From Leucobacter chromiiresistens (GTDB taxonomy: Bacteria > Actinomycetota > Actinomycetes > Actinomycetales > Microbacteriaceae), in the NCBI RefSeq assembly GCF_001477055.1, contig NZ_LDRK01000009.1, forward strand, positions 1-64,000: DNA of 64,000 nucleotides. The letters are read 5' to 3'. How positions within the stretch are numbered: the first letter of the stretch is position 1; each line of letters begins with the position of its first letter. This document shows positions 23,458-34,693 of this stretch, in pieces. The notes below the pieces were generated by a model that ran no database searches, was not told the origin of the DNA, and saw only the letters and a list, made by a program, of their open reading frames with translations. The position numbers and the translations under genes are program-made.

Positions 23458-24363
23458 ATGCACGACGAACCCGGCCGCGAGCCGACCCAGAACCCGCGGA
23501 CCGATGCGCTGCTCGGCGAGGTGCGGCAGCGGCTCGACGACGGGGGCGTCGCGGATCCCGCGACCGATGCGGAGCTGCTCCTCGCCCACGTGCTCGGAGT
23601 GACGCGCGGGCGCGTGCAGGCGCTCGCGGTGATGCGCGAACCGCTCGCGCCCGAGGCCGTCGCGGCCGTGCGCGAGCTCGCCGAGGAGCGCGCCCGGCGC
23701 ATCCCGCTGCAGCACCTCACCGGCCGCGCGCCGTTCCGGTCGATCGAGCTCGCGGTGGGCCCGGGCGTCTTCGTGCCCCGCCCGGAGACGGAGATCGTGG
23801 CCCAGTTCGCCATCGACGCGCTGCAGTCGGTGCCCGATCCCGAGCCGCTCGCCGTGGATCTGTGCACGGGAAGCGGTGCACTGGCGCTGGCGCTGGCGCA
23901 CGAGGTGCCGAGCGCGCGCGTCTGGGCTGTGGAGTTGAGCGCCGAGGCTCGTGCGTGGGCGGAGCGCAATATCGCGGAGTGGGGCGACGGCCGTGTCGCT
24001 CTGGTTGCGGGCGATGCGACTGCGCTCTCGGCGATCCCCGAGCTCGGGCCGCTCGTCGGCCGCGTGCACGTGGTCGTCTCGAATCCTCCGTATGTGCCGA
24101 GCGGCATGGTGCCGCGCGATCCCGAGGTGCGCGACCACGACCCGCAGCTCGCGCTCTACGGGGGAGTCGACGGGCTCGACGTCGTGCGCAGCATCAGCCG
24201 CTCCGCGCGCGAGCTCCTCGTTCCGGGCGGCGCCGTCGTGATCGAGCATGCGGAGTCGCAGGGCCGGGCGATCCGGGAGGTGCTGACCGCCGACGGGTGG
24301 CGCGCGGCCGCCACGCACCCCGACCTCACGGGGCGGGACCGGGTCACGACGGCGCTGCGCTGA
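23458..24363 (+). CDS. prmC: Peptide chain release factor N5-glutamine methyltransferase
   Basis: A 301-aa SAM-dependent methyltransferase acting on the GGQ glutamine of RF1 and RF2. The N-terminal helical domain covers residues 1-85, the SAM motif VDLCTGSGALALALA is near residue 137, and the catalytic NPPY is in VVSNPPYVPSGMVP. ATG 23458 gives the usual N-terminus; an ATG 18 nt earlier is weaker. GGAAGGG lies upstream. It begins the run prmC-tsaC-wecA-atp. Confidence 0.95.
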   Translation: MHDEPGREPTQNPRTDALLGEVRQRLDDGGVADPATDAELLLAHVLGVTRGRVQALAVMREPLAPEAVAAVRELAEERARRIPLQHLTGRAPFRSIELAVGPGVFVPRPETEIVAQFAIDALQSVPDPEPLAVDLCTGSGALALALAHEVPSARVWAVELSAEARAWAERNIAEWGDGRVALVAGDATALSAIPELGPLVGRVHVVVSNPPYVPSGMVPRDPEVRDHDPQLALYGGVDGLDVVRSISRSARELLVPGGAVVIEHAESQGRAIREVLTADGWRAAATHPDLTGRDRVTTALR

Positions 24364-24402
24364 CGGATGCCTGCGGTCCCGCGCTCGTCGAGCCGACGGG
24401 AG

Positions 24403-24408
24403 TAGACT
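24403..24408 (+). promoter_or_regulatory. TAGACT -10 box for tsaC
   Basis: TAGACT ends 8 nt before ATG 24417 and lies 40 nt after the prmC stop, suggesting a leaderless internal promoter of the cluster. Confidence 0.4.
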
Positions 24409-24416
24409 GGCGAGCT

Positions 24417-25082
24417 ATGGCCGAGTTCTTCGATTGCTCCGACAGTTCGCAACTGCTCGCCGGCACGCGCACCGCGCGGCAGGCGATCGGCCGGGGCGAG
24501 CTGATCGTCATGCCGACGGACACCGTGTACGGCGTCGCGGCCGACGCGTTCACCCCGGAGGCCGTGCAGCGCCTCCTCGACGCGAAGGGCCGCGGCCGTC
24601 AGTCGCCTCCGCCGGTCCTGATCCCGAACGTGGACACGCTGGCTGCGCTCGCGGCCGAGGTCGTCGCCCCCGTGCGGGCGCTCGCCGACGCGTTCTGGCC
24701 CGGCGCGCTCACGATCATCACGCAGGCGAACCCGCTCCTCAGCTGGGATCTCGGCGAGACGGGCGGCACGGTCGCGCTCCGAATCCCGCATCAGCCGCTG
24801 GCGCTCGAACTGCTGCGCGAGACGGGGCCGCTCGCGGTGTCCTCGGCGAATCTCACGGGCGAGCCCGCGGCGCGCACCGCTGCGGAGGCCCGGGGCATGC
24901 TGGGCGACTCCGTCTCGGTCTACCTCGAGGCCGGACCGGCGGCCGGAGACGGCGTCGCGTCGACCATCGTCGACGCCACCCGCCTCACGGAGGAGGGCGG
25001 CGAGCTCCGCATCCTTCGCGAGGGGGGAGTCTCGCGGGAGCTGATCGCGGAACTGCTGCCGCAGGTCGTGTTCGGGGAGTAG
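24417..25082 (+). CDS. tsaC: L-threonylcarbamoyladenylate synthase
   Basis: A 221-aa YrdC/Sua5-domain protein that makes threonylcarbamoyl-AMP for the t6A modification at position 37 of ANN-reading tRNAs. MPTDTVYGVAADAF is the N-terminal binding motif (about residues 32-45), followed by FWPGALTII, RIPHQPLALELL and SSANLTGEPA. It has only the YrdC domain, without the Sua5 C-terminal extension. It is followed after 1 nt by the wecA-like gene, so the two are cotranscribed. Confidence 0.93.
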   Translation: MAEFFDCSDSSQLLAGTRTARQAIGRGELIVMPTDTVYGVAADAFTPEAVQRLLDAKGRGRQSPPPVLIPNVDTLAALAAEVVAPVRALADAFWPGALTIITQANPLLSWDLGETGGTVALRIPHQPLALELLRETGPLAVSSANLTGEPAARTAAEARGMLGDSVSVYLEAGPAAGDGVASTIVDATRLTEEGGELRILREGGVSRELIAELLPQVVFGE

Positions 25083-25083
25083 C

Positions 25084-26292
25084 GTGCTGGCCTACGTGAC
25101 GGTGGTCGCGGTCGCGGCTCTCGTCACTGCGCTCGCCTCCTGGGGGGTGCTGCGCTTGAGTCGCCGCTTCCGTCTCGCCCCCGAGGTGCGCGCCCGCGAC
25201 GTGCACAGCGCCCCCACGCCGCGGCTCGGGGGCGTCGCGATGTTCATGGGCATTCTGGCGGCCTTCGCCGTCGCCGGCACGCAGAGCGAGTTCGCCTCCC
25301 TCTTCGAGCAGCGCGACCAGATCTGGGCGCTGCTCGGCGCCTGCGCCATCATCGCCGTGGTCGGGGTGCTCGACGACCTGCTCGATCTCGACTGGATGAT
25401 CAAGCTGGCGGCTCAGCTCGTCGCCTCGGGCCTGCTCGCCTGGAGCGGCATCCAGATCGTCTCGCTGCCCTTCGGAGACACCCTCATCATCGGATCGCCC
25501 GTCGTCAACTTCGTGCTGACGGTCTTCCTGATGACGCTGGTGATGAACGCGGTCAACTTCGTCGACGGGCTCGACGGGCTCGTCGCGGGCGTGGCGATCA
25601 TCGCCAATTCGCTGTTCTTCATCTACACGCGCCTGCTCGACGATCAGATCGGGAGGGTCGACTCGGTGGTGCTCGCGAGCCTCATCGCGATCGTCGTCGT
25701 CGCCATCTGCGCGGGGTTCCTGCCGTTCAACTGGCATCGTGCGCGCATGTTCATGGGCGATACCGGCGCGCTGCTCGTCGGGCTGATGATGGCCACGTCG
25801 ACCGTGTCGGTGACGGGGCAGTTGAACCCCGCCTCGCTCGACCAGAAACTGGTGCTCGCGAGCTACATCCCGATCATCCTCCCGATCGCGGTGCTCGCCC
25901 TGCCGCTCGCCGATTTCTCCCTGGCCGTCGCCCGGCGGCTGCGGGCCGGCAAGAGCCCGTTCACGGCGGATCGCCTCCACCTGCACCATCGCCTCCTCGA
26001 CATGGGGCATTCGCCGCTCCAGGCGGTCTGCATCTTCTACGCCGGCACGGCGGTGCTCTCGGTGGCGGTGCTGCTCGTGTTCACGACGCAGAGCTTCGTG
26101 CTGCCCGTCGTGGTGCTCGTGCTCGGGGGAGCGGCGACGTTCGCGCTCCTCGTCCTCCCCGCGCAGCGCGTGCGTGCAGCCGCGGCACGGCGGGGCTTGA
26201 TACCGTTGACGGGACGGCGCACCCGAGCCGACGCCGCCGGCGTCGATGCGCTCGCCGAGTCTGCGCCGCCGAAAGGATCCCAGAGTGAGTGA
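25084..26292 (+). CDS. Polyprenyl-phosphate N-acetylhexosamine-1-phosphate transferase
   Basis: A 402-aa, roughly 11-helix member of the MraY/WecA/TagO family, which links UDP-GlcNAc phosphate to a polyprenyl phosphate to start cell-wall glycopolymer synthesis. Seen: GVLDDLLDLDW (the DDxxD-like motif, about residue 98), NAVNFVDGLDGL, and the cytoplasmic HHRLLDMGHS loop. WecA/TagO type fits better than MraY because of that His-rich loop and the position upstream of the atp operon, which is standard in actinobacteria. GTG 25084 is coupled to tsaC. Its 3' end overlaps the next gene by 8 nt. Confidence 0.9.
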   Translation: MLAYVTVVAVAALVTALASWGVLRLSRRFRLAPEVRARDVHSAPTPRLGGVAMFMGILAAFAVAGTQSEFASLFEQRDQIWALLGACAIIAVVGVLDDLLDLDWMIKLAAQLVASGLLAWSGIQIVSLPFGDTLIIGSPVVNFVLTVFLMTLVMNAVNFVDGLDGLVAGVAIIANSLFFIYTRLLDDQIGRVDSVVLASLIAIVVVAICAGFLPFNWHRARMFMGDTGALLVGLMMATSTVSVTGQLNPASLDQKLVLASYIPIILPIAVLALPLADFSLAVARRLRAGKSPFTADRLHLHHRLLDMGHSPLQAVCIFYAGTAVLSVAVLLVFTTQSFVLPVVVLVLGGAATFALLVLPAQRVRAAAARRGLIPLTGRRTRADAAGVDALAESAPPKGSQSE

Positions 26293-26755
26293 TCTCGCGC
26301 AGCCGAACGAGACCGACCCTCGCCCGATGCCGACCTCCCAGCCCGTGCTCCTCCGCGCGCTCCGCTGGGGGCTCGTGGTCACAGCGGGGCTGATCGCGGC
26401 GTTCGCGGTCATCGGCTTCCTCGTCTCCGGGCAGCCCGGCCTCTGGGGCGGCATGATCGGCACGGCGCTCGGCGGTCTCTTCCTCATGATGACCGTCGGC
26501 AGCATCGCCTTCGCGAACCGCTTCATCGAGCGAGACTTCTACATCACGGCCTTCTTCGGCATCGTGCTCGGCAGCTGGGTCTTCAAGTTCATCGTCTTCA
26601 TCGTCGCGGTGGTGCTGCTGCGCGACGCGGAGTGGCTCGATACGCGCGTGCTGTTCTTCGGGGTGATCGCGAGCGTGTTCGCCTCGCTCGTGCTCGACGT
26701 CGTCGTCATCTCCCGCTCGCGCATCCCGATCATCTCGGAGCGCTCGCGCCCGTGA
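26285..26755 (+). CDS. AtpI-like small membrane protein
   Basis: A 156-aa protein with four predicted membrane helices (about residues 30-50, 57-80, 90-115, 122-142). It has the position and size of the AtpI-like proteins preceding atpB in actinobacteria, which are thought to help assemble the c-ring or bind magnesium. No certain sequence motif was recognised. GTG 26285 lies inside the end of the wecA-like gene, with AAAGGAT upstream. It may be transcribed with both neighbours. Confidence 0.7.
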   Translation: MSDLAQPNETDPRPMPTSQPVLLRALRWGLVVTAGLIAAFAVIGFLVSGQPGLWGGMIGTALGGLFLMMTVGSIAFANRFIERDFYITAFFGIVLGSWVFKFIVFIVAVVLLRDAEWLDTRVLFFGVIASVFASLVLDVVVISRSRIPIISERSRP

Positions 26756-26802
26756 ACCTGTGACCACGCCACTCCGAGTTTCTTCTGGGGCGGAAAGGTT
26801 GA

Positions 26803-26808
26803 TAGACT
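26803..26808 (+). promoter_or_regulatory. TAGACT -10 box for the atp operon
   Basis: TAGACT about 105 nt upstream of atpB implies a leader of about 100 nt. No clear -35 is seen. Transcription from the wecA-like gene could also read through. Confidence 0.45.
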
Positions 26809-26913
26809 CACCTGTGTTCCCTGCTGGGCTGGTTGCGCTGTGCCACCGCCGCCCCGGGGGCACGACCACCGTTCGACACCGTGCAGGCTGCAGGCCGCAC
26901 CGAAGTCAGGAGA

Positions 26914-27738
26914 ATGGCGCTGTTCGCTAACGCTATGCACCTCGTGGCCCCCGTTCTTTTCGCGGCCGAAGAGGGTGAATTCCACGCGCCGACGATGGCC
27001 GAGTTCTTCCCCGACATCGTGCTCTTCGAGGGCACGCCGTTCGCCATGAACCGGATCATGATCATCCGCGTCCTCATGATGGTGGTGCTGCTCCTCCTCT
27101 TCTGGCTCGGCACCCGCCGCATGCGCGTCATCCCGACGCGCGGGCAGTCGCTCGCCGAGATGGCGCTCGACTTCGTGCGCGTCAACATCGCGGAGGACCT
27201 GCTCGGCAAGAAGGACGGTCGGCGCTTCCTGCCGATCCTGACCGCCATCTTCTTCACCGTGCTGGCGTTCAACATCACGGGCATCATCCCGGGTCTGAAT
27301 ATCGCGGCGAGCTCGGTCATCGGCTTCCCGCTGACCCTCGCGGTCGTCTCGTACGTCACGTTCATCTACGCCGGCATCAAGAAGAGCCCGGGCAACTTCT
27401 TCAAGAACGCCCTCTTCCCGTCGGGCGTGCCGAAGGCCATCTACATCATCGTCACGCCGATCGAGTTCGTGTCGACGTTCATCATCCGCCCGGTGACCCT
27501 CACCCTGCGACTGCTCATGAACATGCTGGTGGGCCACCTCCTCCTGGTGCTCCTCTTCGCAGCGACCCAGTTCTTCCTCTTCTCGGGCGAGGGCTTCTTC
27601 AAGCTCTTCGGCGTCGGCACGTTCGCATTCGGCGCGGCGTTCACGATCTTCGAGATCCTCGTCGCCGTACTGCAGGCCTACGTCTTCGCACTTCTCACCG
27701 CCGTCTACATCCAGCTCGCGCTGGCTGAAGAGCACTAA
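26914..27738 (+). CDS. atpB: ATP synthase subunit a
   Basis: A 274-aa integral membrane subunit of Fo that forms the proton half-channels. The essential arginine is in RPVTLTLRLLMNMLVGHLLL (about residues 190-209), and the last helices (ILVAVLQAYVFALLTAVYIQLAL) close the channel. ATG 26914 has AGGAG only 2 nt upstream, an unusually short spacing; ATG 26935 (MHLVAPVLF) is an alternative start. First structural gene of the operon. Confidence 0.95.
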   Translation: MALFANAMHLVAPVLFAAEEGEFHAPTMAEFFPDIVLFEGTPFAMNRIMIIRVLMMVVLLLLFWLGTRRMRVIPTRGQSLAEMALDFVRVNIAEDLLGKKDGRRFLPILTAIFFTVLAFNITGIIPGLNIAASSVIGFPLTLAVVSYVTFIYAGIKKSPGNFFKNALFPSGVPKAIYIIVTPIEFVSTFIIRPVTLTLRLLMNMLVGHLLLVLLFAATQFFLFSGEGFFKLFGVGTFAFGAAFTIFEILVAVLQAYVFALLTAVYIQLALAEEH

Positions 27739-28017
<279 letters not shown>

Positions 28018-28056
28018 GCCGCTTTCACCTTTCCCTAGTCTCGAAAGGGAGGCTCG

Positions 28057-28608
28057 ATGAATAACGCAGTCTTCGTTGCAGCGGAGGAGGGCGCGAACCT
28101 CAATCCGCTTCTCCCCGCAACGTACGACATCGTGTGGTCTGCGGTCGTCTTCGCCATCATCCTCGTCGCGTTCTGGAAGGTCTTCCTTCCCAAGATGCAG
28201 ACGATGCTGGATGCTCGCGCAGAGGCGATCGAGGGCAACATCGCCAAGGCCGACGAGGCTCAGGCGAAGGCCGAGGCCGCGCTCCAGGAGTACACCGCTC
28301 AGCTCGCCAGCGCCCGTCAGGAAGCCGGCGAGATCCGCGAGTCCGCACGCCTCGACGCGAACAAGATCGTCGCGAAGGCCAAGGAGGATGCGGTGACCGA
28401 GCAGGCGCGCATCACCCACGCCGCGCAGGCGCAGATCGAAGCCGAGCGCCAGAGCGCGGTCGTCTCGCTCCGCAAGGATGTCGGCTCGCTCGCGATCGAC
28501 CTCGCCTCGAGCGTCGTCGGCGCATCGCTCACCGACGACCAGAAGGCATCGGCGCTCGTCGACCGCTTCCTGGCCGACCTCGAAGCATCCGAGAAGGCGG
28601 CTCAGTAA
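28057..28608 (+). CDS. atpF: ATP synthase subunit b
   Basis: A 183-aa peripheral stalk subunit. One membrane helix (about residues 20-42, YDIVWSAVVFAIILVAFWKVF) is followed by a long alpha-helical coiled coil rich in Ala/Glu/Lys and a C-terminal delta-binding part. AAAGGGAGG precedes ATG 28057. Its TAA stop overlaps the atpH ATG by one base. Confidence 0.95.
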   Translation: MNNAVFVAAEEGANLNPLLPATYDIVWSAVVFAIILVAFWKVFLPKMQTMLDARAEAIEGNIAKADEAQAKAEAALQEYTAQLASARQEAGEIRESARLDANKIVAKAKEDAVTEQARITHAAQAQIEAERQSAVVSLRKDVGSLAIDLASSVVGASLTDDQKASALVDRFLADLEASEKAAQ

Positions 28609-29384
28609 TGGGAAGCGCGTCACGCGAAGCACTGGCCCAGGCGCGCTCCGCGCTCGGGTCGGGTCTCGACACGAACGTCGGCGGCGAGCTGCTCCAGGCG
28701 GCGCGTCGGATCGCTGAGAGCCCCGCGCTCGCAGCGGCGCTCGGCGACGCCTCGGCTCCGGCTCAGGCGAAGTCGCAGCTGGTCGAGCGACTCTTCAGCG
28801 GTCTCTCCGCTGGCGCGCGCTCCGTACTCACCGCCGCCGTTCAGGCCCGGTGGTCGAATGTCGCCGAGTTCGTCTCGGGTGTCGAAGAGCTCGGGATCCG
28901 CGCCGAGGGAGCCGCCAATGCGGCACTCTCGGACGAGCTCCTCGCCGTGGTCGATGTGATCGACCGCAACCATGAACTGCAACTCAGTCTCGGCAGCAAG
29001 CTGGCGGAACCCGCCGGCAAGCTCGCCCTCGTGCAGCGCCTCTTCCAGGGGAAGACGTCGGCTTCGGCTCTGGCGGTCCTCTCGCATCTCGTCGCTAGCC
29101 CTCGCGGGCGTCGCCTCGATGCGACTCTGCGTCAGGCCGCGCGCCTCGCGGCGGATGAGGCCGGAAGCGAGCTCGCAACGGTGACCGTTGCGGCGCCGCT
29201 CACGGCGGAGCAGCAGCAGCGTCTGGCACGCGCACTCGAACGGTCGGCGGGGCGCCCCGTGCGCATCACGACCGTCGTCGATCCGGCACTGGTCGGCGGC
29301 ATCCGGGTGCAGATCGCCGATGACGTCATCGACGGCAGCGTTCGCGCGCGACTCGCCGATCTCCGACAGCAGCTCGCTGCATAG
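28608..29384 (+). CDS. atpH: ATP synthase subunit delta
   Basis: A 258-aa OSCP/delta subunit connecting F1 to the peripheral stalk. The N-terminal half is all-helical; the C-terminal motif VTVAAPLTAEQQQRLARAL followed by VDPALVGGIRVQIADDVIDG is diagnostic. It has the extended length usual in actinobacteria. It begins at TAATG, sharing one base with the end of atpF. Confidence 0.95.
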   Translation: MGSASREALAQARSALGSGLDTNVGGELLQAARRIAESPALAAALGDASAPAQAKSQLVERLFSGLSAGARSVLTAAVQARWSNVAEFVSGVEELGIRAEGAANAALSDELLAVVDVIDRNHELQLSLGSKLAEPAGKLALVQRLFQGKTSASALAVLSHLVASPRGRRLDATLRQAARLAADEAGSELATVTVAAPLTAEQQQRLARALERSAGRPVRITTVVDPALVGGIRVQIADDVIDGSVRARLADLRQQLAA

Positions 29385-29438
29385 CGACAACTTTTCACCC
29401 CCGGGGGCGGCGCTTCCGGAACAGACAGAGGAAACGAA

Positions 29439-31067
29439 ATGGCAGAACTCTCAATCAGCCCGGACGAGATCCGTAACGCGCTGAAGGACTTCGCAGCGTC
29501 GTACGAGCCGACCGAGGCTGGCAAGACCGAGGTCGGCACGGTCGTCGACGCCGCTGACGGCATCGCGCACGTCGAGGGCCTCCCGGGCGTGATGGCGAAT
29601 GAACTGATTCGCTTCGGCGACGGAACCCTCGGGCTCGCGCAGAACCTGGAGGAGAACGAGATCGGCGTCGTCGTGCTCGGCGAGTTCACCGGCATCGAAG
29701 AGGGCCAGCAGGTCACTCGCACCGGTGAGGTCCTCTCCGTGCCCGTCGGCGAGGGCTACCTCGGCCGCGTGGTCGACCCCCTCGGCAAGCCGATCGACGG
29801 CCTCGGCGAGATCACCGCGATCGAGGGCCGCCGTGCACTCGAACTGCAGGCCCCCGGCGTCATGCAGCGCAAGTCGGTGCACGAGCCGCTGCAGACCGGC
29901 ATCAAGGCGATCGATGCCATGATCCCCGTCGGCCGCGGCCAGCGTCAGCTCATCATCGGCGACCGCCAGACCGGCAAGACGGCGATCGCGATCGACACGA
30001 TCATCAATCAGAAGGCCAACTGGGAGTCGGGCGACGTCACGAAGCAGGTGCGCTGCATCTACGTCGCGATCGGCCAGAAGGGCTCGACCATCGCCTCGGT
30101 GAAGGGCGCGCTCGAAGACGCCGGCGCCATGGAGTACACGACCATCGTGGCTTCGCCGGCATCCGATCCCGCGGGCTACAAGTACCTCGCTCCGTACACC
30201 GGCTCGGCGATCGGCCAGCACTGGATGTACGCGGGCAAGCACGTGCTCGTGATCTTCGACGACCTGTCGAAGCAGGCCGAGGCCTACCGCGCCGTGTCGC
30301 TCCTGCTGCGCCGTCCGCCGGGGCGCGAGGCCTACCCGGGTGACGTCTTCTACCTGCACTCCCGTCTGCTCGAGCGGTGCGCGAAGCTCTCCGACGAGCT
30401 CGGCGCGGGTTCGATGACCGGCCTGCCGATCATCGAGACCAAGGCGAACGACGTCTCGGCGTACATCCCGACCAACGTGATCTCGATCACCGACGGCCAG
30501 ATCTTCCTGCAGTCGGACCTCTTCAACTCCAACCAGCGTCCCGCTGTGGACGTGGGCATCTCGGTGTCGCGCGTCGGCGGCGATGCGCAGGTGAAGTCGA
30601 TCAAGAAGGTCTCGGGCACGTTGAAGCTCGAGCTCGCGCAGTACCGTGCGCTCGAGGCGTTCGCGATGTTCGCCTCCGACCTCGACGCGACCAGCCGCAA
30701 GCAGCTCGCACGCGGCGCGCGCCTCACCGAGCTGCTCAAGCAGCCGCAGTACACGCCGTACCCGGTGGAGGAGCAGACGGTCTCGATCTGGGCCGGCACC
30801 AAGGGCTTCATGGACGACGTGCCGGTGGAGGACATCCTCCGCTTCGAGCGCGAGTTCCTCGACTACCTCGGCCGCAACTCCGAGGTGCTGAGCACCCTCC
30901 GCGAGACCAACGTCCTCGATGACGCGATCGTCGCCGAGCTCGAGCGCCAGATCGGCAAGTTCACGGGCGAGTTCCGCACGTCGAGCGGGCAGAGCCTGAG
31001 CGAGCAGTTCGACGCGATCGACGAAGCCGAGATTCAGCAGGAGCAGCTGGTCGTCTCCAAGAAGTAG
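29439..31067 (+). CDS. atpA: ATP synthase subunit alpha
   Basis: A 542-aa non-catalytic nucleotide-binding subunit of F1. Walker A is [11 protein letters not shown] (about residue 172), Walker B is [16 protein letters not shown], and the Arg finger lies in the conserved [13 protein letters not shown] region. The C-terminal tail ([19 protein letters not shown]) resembles actinobacterial alpha subunits. GAGGAAACGAA precedes ATG 29439. Confidence 0.98.
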   Translation: MAELSISPDEIRNALKDFAASYEPTEAGKTEVGTVVDAADGIAHVEGLPGVMANELIRFGDGTLGLAQNLEENEIGVVVLGEFTGIEEGQQVTRTGEVLSVPVGEGYLGRVVDPLGKPIDGLGEITAIEGRRALELQAPGVMQRKSVHEPLQTGIKAIDAMIPVGRGQRQLIIGDRQTGKTAIAIDTIINQKANWESGDVTKQVRCIYVAIGQKGSTIASVKGALEDAGAMEYTTIVASPASDPAGYKYLAPYTGSAIGQHWMYAGKHVLVIFDDLSKQAEAYRAVSLLLRRPPGREAYPGDVFYLHSRLLERCAKLSDELGAGSMTGLPIIETKANDVSAYIPTNVISITDGQIFLQSDLFNSNQRPAVDVGISVSRVGGDAQVKSIKKVSGTLKLELAQYRALEAFAMFASDLDATSRKQLARGARLTELLKQPQYTPYPVEEQTVSIWAGTKGFMDDVPVEDILRFEREFLDYLGRNSEVLSTLRETNVLDDAIVAELERQIGKFTGEFRTSSGQSLSEQFDAIDEAEIQQEQLVVSKK

Positions 31068-31074
31068 GGACCTC

Positions 31075-31099
31075 CGGGCGGGGGCCGCGCCCCCGCCCG
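31075..31099 (+). terminator. Strong hairpin inside the atp operon
   Basis: CGGGCGGGGGC (31075-31085), loop CGC, and its exact complement (31089-31099) form an 11-bp stem 8 nt after atpA. No U-tract follows and atpG continues the operon 47 nt later, so I read it as an attenuator or an mRNA processing/stability element. Confidence 0.6.
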
Positions 31100-31145
31100 T
31101 CCCGAACCTTGATCACCAGCCAGCCCCAACCACTACAGGAGAGAC

Positions 31146-33519
<2,374 letters not shown>

Positions 33520-33522
33520 CCG

Positions 33523-33780
33523 ATGGCGCTGAACGTGAGCGTCGTCTCGGCCGAGCGGCAGGTCTGGGCGGGTGAGGCCTCCCAGGTCGTCGCGAAGACG
33601 GTCGAAGGCGAGATCGGCATCCTCAGCGGCCACGAGCCCTTGCTCGCGCTGCTCGCGAAGGGCGAGGTCCGCGTGACCACGGCCGGGGGCGAGAAGGTCG
33701 CCGTCGAGGCGGAGGACGGGTTCCTGTCCGTCGACCACGACACCATCACCATCGTCGCGGGCCGCGCCACCGTCGCGTAG
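33523..33780 (+). CDS. atpC: ATP synthase subunit epsilon (short form)
   Basis: An 85-aa beta-sandwich subunit (LNVSVVSAERQVWAGEASQV through GFLSVDHDTITIVAG). The usual C-terminal two-helix domain of about 45 residues is missing; the protein ends right after the beta domain at TVA. In enzymes where it is present this domain inhibits ATP hydrolysis, so regulation must differ (inference). Short epsilons occur in some actinobacteria. Confidence 0.93.
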   Translation: MALNVSVVSAERQVWAGEASQVVAKTVEGEIGILSGHEPLLALLAKGEVRVTTAGGEKVAVEAEDGFLSVDHDTITIVAGRATVA

Positions 33781-33793
33781 TCCACCGCAGTCG

Positions 33794-33840
33794 CGAAAGG
33801 CCGGTCGCGCTCCTCCGGGAGCGTCGATCGGCCTTTCGTC
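33794..33840 (+). terminator. Terminator of the atp operon
   Basis: A two-part stem: CGAAAGGCCGGTCG (33794-33807) with its partner 33825-33838 (one wobble) and CGCTCC/GGAGCG around a TCCG loop, with one bulged base (33824). It starts 13 nt after the atpC stop; the strand ends in CTTTCGTC. Confidence 0.88.
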
Positions 33841-33862
33841 TGACCAGCTCCGAGAGGCAGCC

Positions 33863-34663
33863 ATGCTCATCCTCCTCCCTCCCTCCGAGACGAAGCGCGC
33901 CGGCGGCTCCGGGGCGTTCGACCCCGAGCGGCTGCGCTTCTCAGCAGAGCTCGCCGAGAGCCGGGGCCGGGTGCGACGGGCGCTCGAAGCGTTGAGCGGC
34001 GACGAGGAGGCGGCGGCGAAGACCTTGAAGCTCGGCGTCAAGAACCGGGGCGAGCTGGCGCACAACCTGCGCCTCGGCGAGAGCGGTGTGCGGCCGGCCA
34101 TCGAACGGTACACGGGGGTGCTGTACGACGCGCTCGACGCGCAGACGCTGGATGCGGCCGCCCGCGAATGGGTCGACGCCCACGTCGCCGTGCAGTCGGC
34201 CCTCTTCGGAATGATCGGCGCCGGCGACGGGATACCCGCCTATCGACTTTCGGCGAGCTCCCGCCTGCCCGAGCTCGGCGCGCCCCTGAAGCGCGTCTGG
34301 AGCGCGGCGCACGCCGCGACTCCCTGGGCGGAGGGCCGCGGAATGGTGCTCGATCTGCGCTCGCAGGACTACGCCGCGCTTGCGCCGCTCCCGGCCGGCA
34401 CCGGCTGGTTCGTCCACGTCGCTCAGCGCGGCTCCGATGGCGAGGTGCGCGCACTCAATCACTTCAACAAGGCCGCGAAGGGGGACCTCGTGCGCCGGCT
34501 CGCGCAGGCGCAGGCTGCATTCGGAGACGTCGGTGCGCTCCTGGAGTGGGGTGCGGCGACGGGCCTCGAACTGCACGCCGACCCCGAGAGCCGGGTGGTC
34601 ACCCTTGTCACTGCACTCGGTGCCCCGGGAGGCGCGACGTCGCGCTCGTCAGATGCAGGGTAA
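33863..34663 (+). CDS. yaaA: YaaA-family peroxide stress protein
   Basis: A 266-aa UPF0246/DUF328 protein. MLILLPPSETKRAGGSG is the conserved N-terminus with the PSETK motif, and LDLRSQDYAAL, NHFNKAAKG and the C-terminal LVTAL block match the family. In E. coli the protein binds DNA and lowers free iron during peroxide stress; here the role is inferred. GAGAGGCAGCC precedes ATG 33863. Its stop codon TAA is part of the TAATAT promoter of the next gene. Confidence 0.9.
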   Translation: MLILLPPSETKRAGGSGAFDPERLRFSAELAESRGRVRRALEALSGDEEAAAKTLKLGVKNRGELAHNLRLGESGVRPAIERYTGVLYDALDAQTLDAAAREWVDAHVAVQSALFGMIGAGDGIPAYRLSASSRLPELGAPLKRVWSAAHAATPWAEGRGMVLDLRSQDYAALAPLPAGTGWFVHVAQRGSDGEVRALNHFNKAAKGDLVRRLAQAQAAFGDVGALLEWGAATGLELHADPESRVVTLVTALGAPGGATSRSSDAG

Positions 34664-34666
34664 TAT
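34661..34666 (+). promoter_or_regulatory. TAATAT -10 box for the PP2C gene
   Basis: TAATAT includes the yaaA stop codon. The start would fall about 20 nt before GTG 34694, leaving GAGAGGGAAGCT as RBS. Confidence 0.5.
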
Positions 34667-34693
34667 GGCTCGGGTGTCGATGAGAGGGAAGCT

